Made by a program: the position numbers and the translations under genes | Source of the DNA: Pinus tabuliformis | Lineage: Eukaryota > Streptophyta > Pinopsida > Pinales > Pinaceae | Reading direction: 5' to 3' | Length of the DNA: 64,000 nt | Assembly (NCBI GenBank): GCA_031772625.1 | Contig: CM062815.1 | Coordinates: 607,275,980-607,339,979 of the forward strand | In this document: in pieces, positions 34,819 to 45,905 of the stretch | Position numbering within the stretch: the stretch's first letter is position 1 | Layout of the letters: each line of letters starts with the position of its first letter | The notes under the pieces: generated by a model | The model's database searches: none | Told to the model about the DNA's origin: nothing | Seen by the model: the letters and a program-made list of their open reading frames with translations, nothing else

Positions 34819-35596
34819 ATGGTGGAAAATGGTAGGTTTAGGGCTGAGAAATTTAACGGCCAAAACTTCCAACTGAGAAAGATGCAGACAAAAGATTATC
34901 TATATCATAAATATATGTACATACCATAGAGCGGAAAAGAAAGGAAGTCGATGAGTATGTTGGACATGGAATGGGAGATTCTCGACATAAAGGCACTATA
35001 AACTATACAGTTATGTCTAGAAGCATCGGTGGCATTCAACATTAGAAAGGAAATGAAAAAAAAAGTTTTAATGATGGCATTGGAAAAAATATATGAAAAA
35101 CCCCCAGCCTCAAATAAGGTGTTTCTTATGAAGCTTCTATTTAATATGAAGATGTCATCAGGTGGATTTTTTTTTTGATCATTTAAATGAATTTAACAGA
35201 GTTACCAGTTAGTTAAGTTCTTCTGTAGGGGTAAATTTTTATGAAGAAGTTAGGGCTCTATTGTTCCTATGCTCATTGCCAGAAAGTTGAAATGGATTAG
35301 TTATGACTATTAGTTAATTTGTCTTAAGATATAGTACTTTCAATTTTGATGATGTTGTTGGTTCCATCCTTAACAAGAAAATGCGACAGAAAATCTTTGG
35401 TGAAACATCAGGTAATTATTTGATTGTAGAGACTAGGGGAAGAAAAATGGAAAGAGGAAGGAGCCCAAGAAATCGTAGTAAGTTAAGAAAAGGCATATCC
35501 AAATCCAAATCAAGGATAGTGTGTTGGAAACATGGCAAGAAAGGACATCTAAAGAAAGACTATAAATCTACGAAGGGAAAACAAGGAGATGGATAA
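34819..35596 (+). pseudogene. gag: Element C gag
   Basis: Opens at 34819 with MVENGRFRAEKFNGQNFQLR, the usual copia gag start. Stops appear from about residue 37 and there are frameshifts. The last part (35381-35596) carries an Arg/Lys-rich linker and a zinc knuckle that now reads CWKHGKKGHLKKDY; the second and last Cys are lost, so it should not bind zinc. Confidence 0.8.
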
Positions 35597-35664
35597 CAAG
35601 AGAAGAGTCATGAAGCGAATGTGACAAGTGATGTGTTGCGATATTATTTGATTCTTTCATTAGA

Positions 35665-36957
35665 GAATATTATTGATTCTTGGGTGGTAGATTTAGGGGC
35701 TTCATTCCATGCCACACCTGATAGGAAACATTTTAATAACTATGTTCAAGGAGATTTTGGACAGATTTGTCTGGCTAATGATAAACCCCTGTAAAATTGT
35801 TAGAATTGGTAAGACTTTTATAAAGGAACATAATGGAAACCAATGAATATTTAAGGAGGTAAGGCATGTTCTAGATCTAAAGAAAAATCTAATCGCAACA
35901 GGGAAATTTCGAGGTGAACATTGTGTAACTACTTTTATAGATAGAACTTGGAAGGTCACTAAAGGTGCTCCGGTCATAGGAAGGAGAAAATGTTGGAACA
36001 TTGTATTTATGTAATAGTATTTCTAATTTTGTTAACGATTTAACCTCCATAGGAGAAGATAAAACATTGCGGCATTATAACCTCAGGTAAATGAGTGAGA
36101 AGAGGATGCAGATTCTTCACTCATGAAATTTGTTGCCAGGTTTGAAGCATGTTGATTTGGATTTTTGTGAGAATTTTGTTTATGGAAAGAAGATGAGAGT
36201 CAAATTTATCAGAGTTGGGAAAGAAAAGAAGAGGGAAAAATTAGAACTTGTGCATAAAGATGTATGGGGGCCTTCTCAACTATCATCTCTCAGTTTCTCT
36301 CACTATTACGTTACTTTTATTGATGATGCAACTAGGGAAACCTGGATTTATTGTATTTGAAATAAATATGATGTATTTCATGCTTTAAAGAAATGGAAAT
36401 CTTTGGTTGAGAATAAGACAAGAAAGAAGTTGAATTATCTTAGATCATGAAATGGAGGTGAATACTATAGAATAGAGTTTGATAACTACTATTCAGAGCA
36501 TGGAATTTATAGAGAGAAGACAGTTCCAAGAAAACCACAAGAAAATGGTGTGTCAGAAAGGATGAACATGATGGTCATGGAGCAGGAAAGGTGCACGAGA
36601 ATGCATGAAGGATTTCCCTTACAACTTTTTGAAGATGTTGTAGATACTTTTGTTTATCTAATAAATAGAAGGCCTTCAAATTCCTTGGATGGTGGTATTA
36701 CAGAGGAGGCATGGATAGGTAAAAAGGTAAACTGCTTATTTTTAAAGACTTTCAGTTGTGAACCTTTTGTCCACATTAATAAAGAAAATAGAAAAAAGCT
36801 TGAGGAAAAATCAAAGAAATGTATCTTTATTAGATATGATGTAAATGATTTTGGTTATCGCTTATATGACTATGAAAACCACAACGTCCTTAGGATCTGG
36901 GATGTCAAATTCAATGAAAAGGTCTTGTATAAGGATTATATGCAGGAAAAGAAATAG
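35665..36957 (+). pseudogene. Element C pol, protease and integrase part
   Basis: Protease near 35680 reads WVVDLGASFHATPDRKHF, with Leu in place of the Ser of the DSGA site (one C-to-T change). A decayed stretch follows. Integrase starts near 36130 (CENFVYGKK-like, LELVHKDVWGP, FIDDATRETWIY) and continues at 36550 in the same frame with ENGVSERMN, INRRPSNSLDG and KSKKCIFIRY. Stops include one after WIYCI and one in LRS-stop-NGG near the second catalytic Asp, which is lost. Confidence 0.85.
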
Positions 36958-37027
36958 GAAAATGAAAAAGAAGAATACATGGTGCTTGATGAGATCATAG
37001 AAAAAGTAAAGGTGCCTGAAAATTATA

Positions 37028-37980
37028 ATGATTAGCAGCCACAAAAAACAACGCCAACCACACCAGCAACATGCAACTCAGACACCTGAGAGTGGTGCTA
37101 GAATATCTACCAGGATAAGTAGACCCCCTGAACCATACTCTCCTTCATTATATTATGTATTGTTGACTGGTTTTGTTGAACTGGAAAGATATGAAGAAGA
37201 AATGTATGTAGAAACCAGGAAGAAGTGGGAGCAAGCCATGGAAGAAGAGATGGACTCCATGATGCATAACCATTCTTGTGACTTAGTCAAGTTGTCTCTA
37301 GGTAAAACAACATTGCATCATAAATGGGTTTATAGGTTGAAGGAATAAGGTGGAGGAAAACAAAGATATAAGGCTAGACTTTTGGTGAATGGGTTTGCAC
37401 AAAAGAAAGGTATAAACATTGATGACATTTTTTCTCCCGTTTTTAAAATGACTTCAATCATAACTATTTTAATTACAGTGGCAGCAGAATATTTTCATCT
37501 TGAGCAGTTAGATGTAAATACATCCTTTCTCCGTGGGGATTTGGAGGATGAAATATATATGCAACAACCATAAGGATATGAGGTCAAAGGGAATGAGAAG
37601 TTAGTGTTCAAATTTAAGAAGAACTTATATGGCTTAAAATAGGTTCCAAGGTAGTGGCATCTAAAATTTGATAGATTTATGTCCGAAAAATGTTATACTA
37701 AAAGTTACTTTGACCATTGTGTTTATCTTCAAAATAAAAATTATGGCAACTATATTATATTGTTATTCTATGTAAATGACATGCTTGTTGAAGGGTCTAA
37801 AATGCAGGAAATAAATGTGCTCAAAAGAAAATTGGCAAATTCATTTGCAATGAAGGATTTGGGTGTTGCAAAATAAATCCTTAGTATGAGAATAACTAGA
37901 GATGGAAAAAATTTCAAATTAACATTGTCTCAAAGTGAGTACATAGAAAAGGTGTTGGAAAGATTTAATATAAACTAGTT
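37028..37980 (+). pseudogene. Element C RT
   Basis: Readable in one frame: KKWEQAMEEEMDSMMHN, KWVYRLKE-stop, KARLLVNGFAQKKGINID, FSPVFKMTSI, QLDVNTSFLRGDLEDEIYMQ, then YGLK-stop-VPR-stop-WH (both TAG where Gln is expected) and the active site, which reads YVND where YVDD is expected. Loss of a catalytic Asp plus stops makes it non-functional. Confidence 0.85.
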
Positions 37981-38040
37981 AGTACACCTTTGGCTAGTCA
38001 TTTCAAACTAAGTATGGAGATGTGTCCCAAGACTTAGGAA

Positions 38041-38502
38041 GAGATGGATTATATGTTTAAAGTTCCATATTCATCAGTAGTTGGCAGCATAATGTATGCA
38101 ATGGTTTGCACAAGGCCTAATATTTCACATGCAGTGGGAGTTGTAAGAAGGTGTATGAACAATCTAGGAAAAGAGAATTGGATGGAAGTGAAGTGGATTT
38201 TCAAGTATTTGAGAGGTACCGCAAATCAAGCATTATGCTTTGGTGGTTCAGATACTGTGCTGCATGGATGTGTTGATGTATATATGGCAAGTGATAGAGA
38301 TAAAAGGAGGAGCACCATAGGGTATGTGTTTACTACAGGTGGAACAATTGTCAGTTGGGTTTTTAAATTACAAAACATTGTTGCAATTTCAATAAAGGAA
38401 GTAGAGTATGTTACTGCTACAAAGGCTAGTAAAGAAATGATTTGGTTGCATCATTTTATGGATGAATTGGGAAAGAATCAAGAGATGGGAAGGTTACAAT
38501 GA
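38041..38502 (+). pseudogene. Element C RNase H
   Basis: A 152-codon open frame: YSSVVGSIMYAMVCTRPNIS, HAVGVVRRCM, FKYLRGTANQALCFGG, DKRRSTIGYVFTTGGTIVSW and EVEYVTATKASKEMIWLHHF. It is the best kept part of element C. The C-terminal tail (38503-38700) is broken. Confidence 0.85.
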
Positions 38503-38814
38503 CAACTAGAGTTCCATTCATATTGAAAATAACTAAAAATTTCATTCCAAGACTAAACATATACATATCAAGTACCATTTCATACGGTCAATGTTGGAAG
38601 ATGGATAGATGAAGCTGGAAAAGATACACACTAGCCAGAATCCTACAGATATGTCAACAAAAGTTGTAACCAGGGAAAAACTGAGATTATTCTCAGTTTC
38701 AATAGGTGTTCAAGTATGATGACGATGATGAGAAAAATCCAGGTCAAAGTGGATTCATTGTCTAGAAAGTGAACAAATGATGGAGTTTATATAATAAGTC
38801 TCCAAGTGGTAGAT

Positions 38815-39415
38815 TTTTAGGTGTGGAGCCTTATTATCTTCTTGATTGTTCAGAGGTTTTTTGTTTCAGTCGCATTGGATTCCTATTCCTAACGAGGCAG
38901 AAATGAATCCCATTTAAATTTCATAAGGGGGATTTAGGGGAGGGCGACAATGACTTTTATGAACCCCCCTTGGCCAGAGTTCAGGGGTAGTGCCCATGAA
39001 GCTAAAAACACATGAAAAAATTCTTTGTAAAATATTGTAATGTCGTAGTCAATCTAGGTTGTTCATTAAGCAGATGATCTAATGGTATAAGTTATGTTAA
39101 TTTAGGGTTTTTTCCCCTAGAAGGAAACACTCGATTTATATGAGGGAATTGTATTACGATTGTGTATTATTATTCTAAGCGAGAGAGAGAGAGGAGGTTG
39201 TGTGAGAGTGAAGAGGAAATCACAGTGGATCTATTGTAGGTTGTATTTCTTCATTTTGTTGGATAATATAAAAGGAAGTACTGGGTTTTTCTCCATGGAT
39301 GTAGCCTAAATTGGGTGAACCACGTATATCTGTGTCTCTTTGTTTTAAGCATTTTTGTATTTGTGTTTCCACAATATTGAATGTGTTTCATTTCACTGTT
39401 AATTAATTTCTAACA
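38815..39415 (+). repeat. 3' LTR of element C
   Basis: 601 bp. The expected first TG has become TT (TTTTAGGTGTGGAG). Ends TTTCTAACA. The purine tract CCAAGTGGTAGAT precedes it. Confidence 0.9.
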
Positions 39416-41150
39416 AGCTAGACTCCCAATCACACCCTTGACACTGCCTACATGAGGTTGAAGGCCTCCAATCGCACCATGTGGTTGAAAGCCTTGCTCC
39501 TTGCGGTTGTGACCTAAATTGCTCAGTTTAGTGCCTATAGTTCTAGGATATGAGCCACAATTCCAGGCCAGTCTCCAAACCCCTGCCAAGAACTTCCTAA
39601 GATTTATTAGAATGATAAATAACATAAGGACAATGCTAAACATACAAAACTTGAACAAGAACTTGACCTAACTATGCCTAACCATGATAGTCATTTCATC
39701 AAACATATGGCGAACACGTAAGCTAGAAGTCATGAATGCATATCTAATCACAAGTGTTTGAAACTTATCTAAGAATCACCAAGAAGGGCTAATTCCCTCT
39801 CATAATATCTAAAATAACATTTTTTAGTCCATGCATTCATTAAACATTCATACATTCATAAAAACATGTCAAGAGCCATAAGAAATATACAACACATAAC
39901 CATCATGTAACCAATAAATAACCAACATAGAAACCATGGCAACTATAGTGCACAAATATATGTGAATCACAATAGAAAAATAATACTTATTAACATATGA
40001 AAATACAAACCAAGTCAGGTACTTCCACGTACCATTCAAAAATAGATTGGGACGAACCAAATCTCTCTTCCAGTTAGTCACCCTCGTGCCATATTCCAAG
40101 CATAAATGTGGGATCTCATGGAATAAATGAAGAAAAACCAAACCAGGGCTTTGGGAGGTCAAACTACCTCAACCCTCAACCACATTGGCTCCACCTCTAG
40201 ATTCAAACATCACTAACACCAACTAGAATGTTCCCTACCCAAGTTGTACAAGGCTCCAACAACTAGTAACTCAACCCACAACCTTCCAAGGCTCGAAAGC
40301 ATTTGTCTAATCTAGCTCCAGGGACTAGTAACTCAATCCACCAAGGGCTCCAGAGCATTTGTCCCATCCTAGGCTCTAGGACTAGTAACTCAACCCAATT
40401 TGTTCCAGGGCTCCCAGAGTGTTTGTTCCAACCCCCAACCATAAGGAATTATGAGCACCAACTAGAAAAAAATCAGATGGAAAAACCCACAACAACATTT
40501 CTCTCTAGGAAATGGAAAGGCAAGGATAAAACCACTACCAATCTAGGAAAATATCCATGCCAACAACAACACATAACCAGAAAATCACATGCATATACCA
40601 TGCATCTATAAACTAGCAAGGAAATCATACATGCAACCTGTCACCTGCAAAGCAACCCAAATGTAGCTATTGATCTACCTTTTTCCTTGTGCTTTCCTAA
40701 TTTCCTCCTGCCTTCTTTCTCCAATCCAAGTGAAAACTAGGGTGATCCAAGCATCCTACAAGAATGCTCTAAGTGTGCAAGAATATGAGAGAATGAGAGA
40801 ATAAAAGAGGGATCTAGCCAAAAACTGTCAAAAGGATAACCAACAAAAGCTATGAACTAATCCTTAGAAGCCCTTTTATCATTGAAGCCTTTAATTTTTT
40901 CATTTTCCTCTATCTTTCCTTTAATTTTCCTCGCATGAAAATATGTGACCCTTCACCTTCCTTTTCTCCTATTCTCCTTTATTTCATAAATAAAATGTGA
41001 ATTAATGCCTCTTTTCCTTTGCAAATTTCCATAGCCATTTATTAAGCACCAGTGATAACCATTACTATGTTTTACCCATCATTCATTTTGGAATACTTGC
41101 CCCATGACCTTGGTATTATTTTTATTTAGAAATCAACCAGGGGCTATTTG
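39416..41150 (-). repeat. Element D 5' LTR, outer segment
   Basis: Continues 33924-34145 after removing element C; total about 1.96 kb. Read on the minus strand it shares with element A's LTR the opening (AGCCCCTGG), the AGGAGAAAAGGAAGGTGAA(A/G)GGTCAC stretch, the GTTGAGTTACTAGTC units and ATCCCACATTTATGCTTGGAATATGGC. The outer edge is uncertain by tens of bases because the terminal TGTAATAG is not exact, and no target duplication was found. Confidence 0.75.
40264..40450 (-). repeat. Minisatellite in element D LTR
   Basis: Three to four units with GACTAGTAACTCAACCCA and GCATTTGTCC (plus strand), diverged relatives of the units at 15172-15415. Confidence 0.8.
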
Positions 41151-42208
41151 AAGAGTTGCTGTAAGAGTGAAATAGTTCCAAAAGATCCAACACTACCTGT
41201 AATAGTTTTGAATCTTACATGTTATAAAATTTGTTTCTCCCTAAAATCATCCAAAACTCTACTCTAGAGTTATTTCTCTTTCATAATGAATGTGTTTCTA
41301 TTCCATTACAAAGAGAAACATTTTTTTTTATCTTTATTTTTTCCATTCCTAACTCAAAAGAAACAAATATTTGATAATTTAGATCAAATTTCATGACTTG
41401 AAGAATTTACTTGACCCGTGTTATTAAAAACTAAAACTTTTTAAAAAAATTATATTTTGTAGTTTATATCTTAAATAATATTTTTACTCATTAACATTTT
41501 CCTATTTCGAACACTTGACCTTTTCATATTTTTGTATATCTTTTATTTGTGAAAAATTGTCATCATAAATTCTCACATGCATAATGATTCAATTTGGTTC
41601 TTTCTTTGTTTATGTCAAACTTGTAGAAACTATTATTTCCCTATTTTCAAGAAGATAACTTAGAGAAATCATTGAAAGCAATGCTTATCTTTTATTTCTT
41701 CGTGTTTGTGAAGATTGCTATCGTAGTTATATTAACAACTATGGCTTGCATATTTTTCTATTTCCTTGCATAAAATCTTATTGTTGAGTATTGATTTCCT
41801 ATGTCATTCTTGGTTAGCACTACTTGTACAAAGTTAGCATTGAAATTATCTATTTATTTGTATTTCTTTGACATAGAATAAAATCTTAGCATAGTCAACT
41901 AACTTATGGTATATGAATAAAATCCAACTATTATTTTTGTTTTTTAATTGTACAATAAGGCTTGTATTTCCCTAAATTGAAAAATAAGGCATGTGTTTTC
42001 ATGGATTTCTCTCTTTATGTGATTAACTTTATTAATTGTGAAATTATTAAGATTATATTGCATCACTGCATGTTTTTTCTCTTTGAAGTAAATGTAAGTT
42101 TCTCTAAGAGGGGATTTAATGGAAAACATATATCATAACTCATGGGTTCATATTTGGGGTTTAAAGATAGTTAAAATGTAATTCGATTGATATATTAGAT
42201 GGTATTAA
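41151..42208. other. AT-rich DNA without a gene
   Basis: Very AT-rich, no ORF with recognisable content, no terminal repeats found. Possibly old repeat or unique intergenic DNA. Confidence 0.4.
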
Positions 42209-42391
42209 TGGGTTTACGAGGTTTTAAAAATAAACTAGGGTATACATATTGGGGCCTTCAACCAACCGACTTTATTTTTGGAAGGTGGTGGAAGGACAAT
42301 TAGCAATACAAGGAGATTCATATTTATAGTAGAATCAATGACTCAATGACTTATGAATACAAGTATTTATTATTGTTTATGGTGTGTAACA
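42209..42391 (-). repeat. Possible short copia LTR end
   Basis: Read on the minus strand, a purine tract GGGTGTGGGAGGGAG meets TGTTACACACC at 42391, followed by a TATAAATA-like box (near 42334). This matches the 3' end of a short-LTR copia element. No internal coding region or second LTR was found; the far edge is a guess. Confidence 0.35.
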
Positions 42392-43947
42392 CTCCCTCCC
42401 ACACCCTTGTTATTCTTGGCTATGCAAGATGTTACTTATAAAATTTATGCAATCTATGAGGTTTATTATGAAGATGGGGTTACAAAATCCTTATTTTCGA
42501 CCAAATTCGCTAAAACTCAAAATCATTAACACCATCTCATTCAACTCATCGAGATATTTCTGACAATATAAATTCCATCTCAACCAGACTCCCTAATTGA
42601 AAATTAATACCATTTTAAAGTTCATCCCATTAACCCTTGCCATATCAGCAAGGTACTGTGATGTGGCACCCCTAAGTGACCTACATCGTTGTTCCATATT
42701 TCTTGTGGTCAAGTGTTGTTCCTGCATGGCCATATTAGGCCATTACAACATCTTCCAACTCATCTCTCACCAGTGAGACCCACAACGTATTACACACCAA
42801 TTATCTCCACCATTTCTTCGTGATATCCGATTTTATGGGATATCTAAGTGTATATAAATTTCCACCTTGGAAAGATTACAGGTCGTTGGATTTCAAATTC
42901 ACTCTGGTTCCAAATGCATTTGGGTCTGGTCCCACATATATCCCCTTAAAAATAGTCCACCACACGAGGTCCACTTGAAATAGATTACATGAATCCAACT
43001 CCATTGAATTTAGTCTCAAGCAAGTATTTCCCCAGTGGGCCCCATGGGGCCCATTAATGATACTCCACATTTTTCACTGAAATTCAAATTTCACATTGGA
43101 CTTCACACCTACAGTATTCATTGTAGGACCCACTCTAGATAAAATCTATCTGGATTACTTTACATATGGTCCTTGCGCATTAATCCTTCAATCGGCCCCA
43201 CCCTAGATAACTCTATTATTTTCCAAAATCTGGATTCATAACTTTCTCAAATGTGCACTTACGACAAATTTCTAGATGTTATATCTTTGGATACATCCAC
43301 CAAAAAAGTGGAATATTTTCATATCCTAGATATCCAGATGAAAAATAAAAGGATGTTCGGCCCTATATACAAAGTTTTTCCCAAGGCCATCCACCTCGAA
43401 ATGAATTTGGATTTCCACCCAAACTCAGAGAGAAGGAAATTTCAATCAAAATTCCATGAAGTAGGAATTTTACCCTAGAACTCCAAGGGTTCCAAGGATG
43501 TGGCTAAAATATTATCATTGTTGTTCAAGGAATTATTACATGAACATGAAAGATACAAGGCCCTATCAAACCCATCCTATATCATATATGGTGCAAAGAG
43601 GGGATTGACACCACGAACTAGATTTCACCAAAACACTATAGACCAAGCTACTCAATAAATCTCTATATATCAGCATGATAAGTAGGTTTGCGTCATTCAT
43701 AGACCAATCATACCACTTTTAAGCTAAGAGACCCATGACACTTGAAGTACCATTGTTTAACACACAACACATAATTCATTCTATCTGTAAGTAAATCAGG
43801 CTTAATTTATGGCAATGAATCTTCAAAGACATAAACCTGTTAATGAATGTAATGTTGGTAGTAATTGTTAATGGAATTCTGAGGTAAAAAATGGCCTCAA
43901 AAAAAAAAAGTACCAACAAAATTAACTTTAAAAGTGTTGGAAATGAT

Positions 43948-43967
43948 GGGGGTGGGGGGGGGGGGGG
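43948..43967 (+). repeat. Poly-G run
   Basis: Five G, one T, then fourteen G. Length is prone to sequencing and replication error. Confidence 0.9.
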
Positions 43968-44042
43968 TGAATCAACATTTCACTTTTTCTTAGAATGTAG
44001 TGTCAATAGCATTAACCAATAACATCACATCAAAGGAACACA

Positions 44043-44044
<2 letters not shown>

Positions 44045-44086
<42 letters not shown>
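44045..44086. repeat. AT dinucleotide microsatellite
   Basis: Twenty-one uninterrupted AT units. Confidence 0.95.
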
Positions 44087-44276
44087 CAAGGAAATCTACA
44101 AATTCCTTGGTTAGCACCACCCTGACAACCTATAGAATAAAAGATATAAAAAAAAAAACTTCATAAGATCTCGCACTAAGGACAATGACCCAATTACAAC
44201 AATATTCAATCATTCTTATCTTTTTCGAAACATGTTCAAATTCAGATCTATTCCAATAAATATGCCACTGTAACTC

Positions 44277-45905
44277 TGTTGACGGTGTTGGACCTGCCAA
44301 CATGTAAGGGGATCTCCCTAGTAGGAAGTCCCAATTAGACCTCAGTTCATTTAGTGTAGGAGTCCTAGTAGTGGGTCGTGCAGTAATGGCTTAACCACAA
44401 TTTCACACAGAGGCAAGTAAGATGTCTTTGTTGGTAGCAAGGGTGTGACAACTACAGTAAGACAAGGAAGGTGCATGAGAGGTTCTAACACACTGAGGGT
44501 GAGGTAAGTGCGCCCCTTAGAAACTTGTGATAACACTCAGCTTAGAAGGGAACACATGAGCAAAGATACTTCACAACATGGAAGGCAAGTTAGCGAGCGA
44601 TCCAAAGTGATGGTTAAACGAACAACACATTTCAGAAAGATTTGTACATACTTATACAGAATAGTCTATACATGCATGCGTAAGAAAGAAAATACATATA
44701 TCATTTAGAGTAAACCAGATAGCATAGAATACAATACAACATATGCATGAAATGTGTTAGATCTTGTTATATTAAGAAGTGTAAGTTTTAGTCATACAAT
44801 ACATCCATGTCCAACCACTAGTTCCAATAGTGGAACGTTATAGCCACAACCGCCTGCTCCTCCAAAGAGATGTACTAGCTCTGTGTAGTGGAGAATCCAA
44901 GGCTCATTGCAACACTATCCAAGCTCTCTCCAAGATAGTCTTATCAGAAGCTTGGTTGACCAAAATCCTTTACAATGAGTTATGAGGTTCTATTTATAGC
45001 AAAGGGTGGGGTGACCCTTGAAATTCCCCTTTGTGATAGTTCATCTATCCTCATGACTCTTCATCTACTCTATGACTGTTACATCCAACTATCGACACTT
45101 GAAATTCCACTTGACAAGACGTCACATTACAATGCACATGTGCCCATGTGAGACAAAATGGCTTGAGCAAGCCATGCAAGACATCACTTACACTCGGTCC
45201 ATTGTGGTGATACCAACTCTTTGAAAGGCTTGTGATTGTGAAGGTGGTGAGCTGATGCCAAGCTTGGTCATCTATGATGGTGTGCATGAGCTCCATGGTG
45301 ACATCTTGCTGAAGCGAACTCTTGCCTCCATTCTATCCAGGTGCATTGGTATGGCTCCTCCATCCAACTCGTATGCCAACATGTGCATGGTCTTCTTAGG
45401 TGTGGTCGAACTAGCAACACACTGATGCATAGTGTTCATGGTGATCTTCCAGTGTGTGTTGGTGGTCATGCACATCAACTATCAACTACATGCTCAACTC
45501 CAGATGGGCTTGCTTCTTGTCTTCGCCTTGGTGAGTGTGCTGAATGGGTTGGATTGCCTGTGTGCACACAATGACATGCATACTACTGAATCCCTTGCAT
45601 TTTATCAACAACACTGCTCACCATGTCTGCTCCATGACGATTGTTGGGATGGATCTTTAACTTGTATGGGCGTAGTTTCATCCATGAGTGAATGTTGTGC
45701 CCGATGTTGTACCTGTTCTTGTTGCAACTCATTCTCTTGCCTATGAAACCCTTGTTCTTCCTCCAGTTGTTGCTTGAGCACATGAAACTCTTTCTATGTT
45801 TCGTTCTCTGCCTTTGCATGCTCTTAATGTCACGCCGTCACCTCATAGCCTGAGTCTCCAAGGTTTCTTTCACCACATGTGGATATGCTTGAGCTTGCAA
45901 CTTTG
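44277..45905 (-). repeat. Element G 3' LTR, outer segment
   Basis: Starts TGTTGACGGTGTTGG and matches 60465-62085. Ends with CTTTG, the left target copy of element F. Confidence 0.9.
44990..45000 (-). promoter_or_regulatory. TATA box in element G 3' LTR
   Basis: The minus strand reads GCTATAAATAG; the same string is kept at 61176-61186. It would place U3 at about 2.8 kb and R-U5 at about 0.7 kb. Confidence 0.6.

Larger units (their letters stand above)
34146..39415 (+). mobile_element. Element C: Ty1/copia element (Tork/TNT1-like), inserted in D's LTR
   Basis: 5,270 bp, flanked by ACCTA (34141-34145) and AGCTA (39416-39420), one mismatch. LTRs are 599 and 601 bp. Primer site, gag, protease, integrase, RT, RNase H and a CCAAGTGGTAGAT purine tract follow in copia order. 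The outer part of the LTR pair is strongly diverged and coding frames are full of stops, so this is an old copy. Removing it rejoins the two pieces of D's LTR. Confidence 0.95.
42392..44271. other. Uncharacterised DNA with two simple repeats
   Basis: No gene family recognised. A 75-codon ORF at 43251-43478 has no known motif. It contains the G-run and AT microsatellite listed separately. Confidence 0.4.

Noticed and set aside
45432..45746. Cys-rich 104-codon plus-strand ORF
   Set aside because: Lies in element G's LTR, antisense to the element, and the equivalent in the other LTR (61611-62000) is altered throughout; no conserved protein signal.
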